Below are positions 14,393-17,117 of a DNA stretch of 17,117 bases, in pieces (position 1 is the stretch's first letter; each line of letters starts with the position of its first letter). The notes beneath the pieces were generated by a model. That model was not told the origin of the DNA. It made no database searches and saw only the letters and a list, made by a program, of their open reading frames with translations. Made by a program: the position numbers and the translations under genes. The DNA is taken from the NCBI GenBank assembly GCA_025924295.1, contig JAICEG010000048.1, positions 1 to 17,117 on the forward strand, in the 5' to 3' direction. The DNA is from Vicinamibacteria bacterium. Lineage in GTDB: Bacteria > Acidobacteriota > Vicinamibacteria > Vicinamibacterales > UBA2999.

Positions 14393-14770
14393 ATGCGAAC
14401 GACAATTCGGGCGATCACGGTAATGGCTCTCATCGTAATGACGGCAGCGGGGAGCAACGCGCAGGTGCCAGCCGACACCTGGCGGCAAATGGCCGAACGC
14501 ATCGAGGTCGGGACCGAGCTCAACATCCGGCTCATCGACGGACGACGCGTTCGAGCGACGCTCATCGGCGTTCGCGACGATGCCGTGCTGCTCCAGCCCA
14601 GGACCCGTGTGCCAGTCCCGGTTCAGGCTGTGTCGTACAACGACATCGTCCGCATGGAGCGGAAGGGCAAGGGCATTGGCACGGGCAAGGCGGTTGCCAT
14701 CGGCGTGGCAACAGGAGTCTGCGCGCTCTTCGGGATGATGGCGATCCTCGTTGCCGCTCTGGGGGAATGA
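14393..14770 (+). CDS. Small exported/membrane protein of unknown function with Sm/SH3-like core
   Basis: I do not recognise a named family. The 125-residue product has an N-terminal signal or anchor segment (about 1-23, ending GSNA). A compact central region at about 38-90 (GTELNIRLIDGRRVRATLIGVRDD, reading as short beta strands with G42, D49, G50 and G58, then AVLLQPR) is similar in pattern to Sm-like or SH3-like small barrels. A C-terminal hydrophobic helix with small-residue spacing follows (GTGKAVAIGVATG, about 95-123). The topology suggests a periplasmic or membrane-tethered domain. ATG 14393 has aaagga about 11 bases upstream. It follows the beta-barrel gene by 60 bp on the same strand and may be co-transcribed with it, which hints at an envelope role. 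Confidence 0.6.
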   Translation: MRTTIRAITVMALIVMTAAGSNAQVPADTWRQMAERIEVGTELNIRLIDGRRVRATLIGVRDDAVLLQPRTRVPVPVQAVSYNDIVRMERKGKGIGTGKAVAIGVATGVCALFGMMAILVAALGE

Positions 14771-14780
14771 ACAGGAGCGC

Positions 14781-14813
14781 GCACCCATGGCGCCGATGAA
14801 GCGCCACGGGTGC
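14781..14813. terminator. Bidirectional terminator-like hairpin between convergent genes
   Basis: gcacccatggcgc (14781-14793) and gcgccacgggtgc (14801-14813) form a 13-bp stem with one mismatch and a 7-base loop. It fills the 56-bp gap between the stops at 14770 (+) and 14827 (-). No T tract follows on either strand. Confidence 0.7.
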
Positions 14814-14826
14814 CGCACGACAACCG

Positions 14827-16575
14827 CTACGTCTCGACCTGGTTCCAGGGATGGAACGCGCTCTCTTTGTCTTTGAGGGCGGGTGCCAGGCTCGGAAAGT
14901 GCCGCTTGATGATGTCGATCATGGAGGTCTCTTCGACCCAGTCGATGCCTTCCTTCGTATAGACCTCGGGGCGATAGTCCTTGGAGAGGAAGCGGTCGCT
15001 CTTGAGACGACGCGAGGCCATGAGCAGGAAGATCCTGAAGGCCGTGTCGCTGAATCCCATCCCTTCGGGCAGCGGCTCGCACATCAGGCCGACCATCAGA
15101 TCGACCTTCTCGATGTCGTTGTTGTAGACACTCTTCATCTCCTGCGCCCATTGCGGGTTGTCCGTCATCTCCTCGAACGTTTCATACGCCGGCTTGTGAA
15201 CCATGCGACGGAACGCGTTGTAGCGAGGCACGCCACGCTCGCGGTCGCGCAGGATGTCGACGGTCGCGAGGTCGAAGCGCTCTCCCGAGTCCTTGACGAA
15301 CATTTGCAGGTGCCTCGGGTAGTTGTGCAGCCGGATGGCGCCGGGATTGGCAATGCCGAGCGAGTAGAAGAGGTCAGTCAACTCGAACCGCTTCAGGATC
15401 TGACGTCCGCGCGGGCCTGACATGTCTGGAAGCTCGTAGCGCCCGAGCTCGGCGCCGTTGGTCGACGAACGCAGGACATAGTCGTCCGGCATCAGCGGGT
15501 GCATGCGGTAGACCGACGCAAACTCCTCGGTCAATGCATAGGGCGCGGCGTGATGATCGGTCGGCGAGCCGGGGATGCCGGCGAGCAGATCGTTCGACTG
15601 GAGATTGCCGAACACCTTTTGGGTGTCGCCGAGCAGCCCGCGCCAGTTGACGCGAAGTCCGGCTGTGGTCACAGGATTCGGCAGGATCGCACAGGACCAG
15701 TCGACGGTGTGGATCTTGGCGAGGAGTGCCGACACGACCAGGCGTGCCTGCTGAAACAGCTTCTCGTCGCTCCAACTCGAATATTTCTTCTTGAACATAT
15801 CGCACACGGCGTTGTGCTCGCGCGCGAAGAGCAGATGGAGGAGGCTCAGCCCCACCCACCCGTTGTCAGTGAAACCCGTGTGCTCGAGACCGGTAATCGG
15901 ATCGACCGGCAGCCGGCCGTCGTCGGATACCTTGACCTTGCCGTCCTGCCCGGTCCGGATGTTTGCCTGCTTCGCTGCCGTTTCCCCATACACCTGGGAC
16001 CCATCCCACCAGTGCGAGTTCTCGTTCGCGTAAGCTGGCGGGCGCGCCGATCCCGCCTGCTTCGGTGGGTCGGCGGGTGTGATCGGCACACGCATCGGCC
16101 GTTCGTGCCAGTTGTCACCTGCCGGCACTGGCACCTCATGGGCGTCGTCCCACGAACCCTTCTTGTGAACGAACCAGTCGTGCACCATGAACTGGATCCA
16201 TGCGGCAGCGAGCACGTTGAGAAACGGCACCGGCTGGAACGTCGTCCGTGTGAACAGCTCGAGGCTGACCGTTCGCGGACTCGGGTTCATGAGATTGGCG
16301 GTGTCGGGGAACGTCTGGGGAATCGGCGTGTTCCGCCCGAACCGCGTTCCCGCCTTGCCCATGAACGGGCACGACAGATCGTTCCATGACCCGTCGACAG
16401 TGCGCGCGGTCAGCACCTCGGCCGGCGGCGGGCCGTCCGCTTTGGCAAGCGGCGGCTCTTCAGTGTCATGCAGGTTCTTCTCGCGGAGCTCCGCGCGCTT
16501 CTCGACAAGTTTCGCTCCAGCAGCCACGGGGGAAAGATCGAACCACTCGCGATCGCGAACCTTGTCGACAGCCAT
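14827..16575 (-). CDS. Haem peroxidase of the fatty-acid alpha-dioxygenase type
   Basis: This 582-residue protein belongs to the animal-type peroxidase/cyclooxygenase superfamily. Its motifs run parallel to plant alpha-dioxygenase: QFMVHDWFVH with distal haem His H132, GLSLLHLLFAREHNAVCD (242-259), ARLVVSALLAKIHTVDW (277-293), NWRGLLG (310-316), and EEFASVYRMHPLMPD (350-364). The last holds Y356 and H359 in the Y-x-x-H arrangement of the catalytic tyrosyl radical and proximal haem ligand known from cyclooxygenases and alpha-dioxygenase. Alpha-dioxygenases add O2 at C2 of fatty acids, giving 2-hydroperoxides that lose CO2 to form aldehydes. Having both the Tyr and the His favours oxygenase over plain peroxidase activity, but the substrate is inferred. 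No signal peptide is seen, so it is cytosolic or membrane-associated. ATG 16575 has caggag 8 bases upstream. It is a monocistronic-looking gene between a terminator hairpin and a divergent methyltransferase gene. Confidence 0.88.
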   Translation of the reverse strand: MAVDKVRDREWFDLSPVAAGAKLVEKRAELREKNLHDTEEPPLAKADGPPPAEVLTARTVDGSWNDLSCPFMGKAGTRFGRNTPIPQTFPDTANLMNPSPRTVSLELFTRTTFQPVPFLNVLAAAWIQFMVHDWFVHKKGSWDDAHEVPVPAGDNWHERPMRVPITPADPPKQAGSARPPAYANENSHWWDGSQVYGETAAKQANIRTGQDGKVKVSDDGRLPVDPITGLEHTGFTDNGWVGLSLLHLLFAREHNAVCDMFKKKYSSWSDEKLFQQARLVVSALLAKIHTVDWSCAILPNPVTTAGLRVNWRGLLGDTQKVFGNLQSNDLLAGIPGSPTDHHAAPYALTEEFASVYRMHPLMPDDYVLRSSTNGAELGRYELPDMSGPRGRQILKRFELTDLFYSLGIANPGAIRLHNYPRHLQMFVKDSGERFDLATVDILRDRERGVPRYNAFRRMVHKPAYETFEEMTDNPQWAQEMKSVYNNDIEKVDLMVGLMCEPLPEGMGFSDTAFRIFLLMASRRLKSDRFLSKDYRPEVYTKEGIDWVEETSMIDIIKRHFPSLAPALKDKESAFHPWNQVET

Positions 16576-16731
16576 GGCTTCACTCCTGCGGTTGAAATGT
16601 CAGTGAATTATCTTCGTGATCAAACGCACGCGACGACAAAGACGAACGCCTGTGCGGCGACAGCTATACGCGCGTGCAGACGAGCTGTCAACCACAGCCA
16701 TTGGTCTCAGTCCGTGTAGAATCGCTATTTC

Positions 16732-17117
16732 ATGAATCCGTTCGGGAAGAGACGCAAGGTGGCGCCGTCGGGCGACCAGAACGCCATGGCTGCCATCCGC
16801 GATCTCTCGGAGCGGCTGGAACGGATTGAGCGCGCGCTCCGGGATATGAAGCAGAACGTCGACCTGGTCCCGTCGCTCGTCCGCAAGATGTACCTCGCCG
16901 ACGTCAAGCTGGAACCGCCCTACGACCTGCAGGCGGAACGGTTCAGTTTTTCCTCGCAGAACGATGAAGACGGGCTCGTGCTGGCGCTGTTCAAGCGGAT
17001 CGGGATGACCAACTGCCGCTTCGTCGAGCTCGGGTGCGGCATGAACGGGGGCAACTCCGGTTTCCTGGCGAGCGAAATGGGATGGCACGGGCTCATGGTG
17101 GACGCGCGAGATGACGC
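16732..17117 (+). CDS. SAM-dependent methyltransferase, FkbM-like (5' part, runs off the window)
   Basis: From ATG 16732 the frame stays open for 128 codons to the window end. After a basic start (NPFGKRRK) there is a helical, coiled-coil-like stretch (about 20-45, LSERLERIERALRDMK). Then SQNDEDGLVLALF (75-87) and the SAM-binding glycine motif FVELGCGMNGGNSG (97-110), with an acidic strand end at D124 (GLMVDA). The SQ--EDG--L opening before motif I and the N-S-G-FL---GW-GL-VD spacing resemble FkbM-family methyltransferases that modify sugars, lipids or glycans. No Shine-Dalgarno precedes the ATG. A TAGAAT hexamer 9 bases upstream would fit a leaderless transcript, though no -35 box is clear. 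The C-terminal part and substrate residues lie outside the window. Confidence 0.75.
   Translation, partial: MNPFGKRRKVAPSGDQNAMAAIRDLSERLERIERALRDMKQNVDLVPSLVRKMYLADVKLEPPYDLQAERFSFSSQNDEDGLVLALFKRIGMTNCRFVELGCGMNGGNSGFLASEMGWHGLMVDARDD

Noticed and set aside
15499..16389. 296-codon open frame on the plus strand over the haem peroxidase
   Set aside because: It is antisense to a gene with conserved catalytic motifs. No ribosome site or family features.

Overview
The window looks like a high-GC, Gram-negative soil-type chromosome, most likely Acidobacteriota and perhaps a Vicinamibacteria-like lineage. That placement is inference. It rests on an 800-residue duplicated orphan MacB/FtsX permease of the ADOP type typical of that phylum, an outer-membrane beta-barrel gene, a Trp-Asp repeat tail of the S8-peptidase kind, and a mix of secreted hydrolases and redox enzymes. 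I see no tRNA, rRNA, CRISPR array or insertion sequence.

Region A (1-4850, + strand) is the most interesting block. It opens with the last 17 codons of a gene ending in perfect 18-bp repeats (IVWSDG, IVWSDG, IVWSD, stop). Next is a 9-codon micro-ORF with its own Shine-Dalgarno (MSRLIIWGD), ending in the same kind of motif. Then come a membrane HD-GYP cyclic-di-GMP phosphodiesterase with a GAF tail, and a sigma54-dependent activator with a long TPR-like N-terminus. The spacings (42, 42 and 50 bp) suggest one transcription unit. My leading hypothesis is a peptide-signalling cassette: peptidase with repeat tail, short peptide, c-di-GMP effector and TPR-fused transcription activator. The first ~3.8 kb has more mixed codon use than the rest, and the break falls inside the activator gene just before its AAA+ domain.

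Region B (4907-8122) holds an OFA-type MFS carboxylate transporter (+), a secreted endonuclease/exonuclease/phosphatase-fold enzyme (-, stop codons 1 bp apart) and, divergent from that, a Tat-exported dienelactone-hydrolase-like protein (+).

Region C (8132-10304) has a strong bidirectional hairpin, a secreted SdrD-B-like protein with a GYWKNH C-terminal domain (-), an LPMO-like secreted protein whose predicted mature N-terminus is His (-), and a decayed VapBC toxin-antitoxin locus (-) with two frameshifts and most of the toxin deleted.

Region D (10305-14332) contains an alpha/beta hydrolase followed by the ADOP permease (both -, likely co-transcribed), and divergently a small outer-membrane beta-barrel protein (+).

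Region E (14393-17117) contains a small exported/membrane protein of unknown function (+), a convergent terminator hairpin, a fatty-acid alpha-dioxygenase-like haem peroxidase (-), and the 5' part of a methyltransferase gene (+) cut by the window end.
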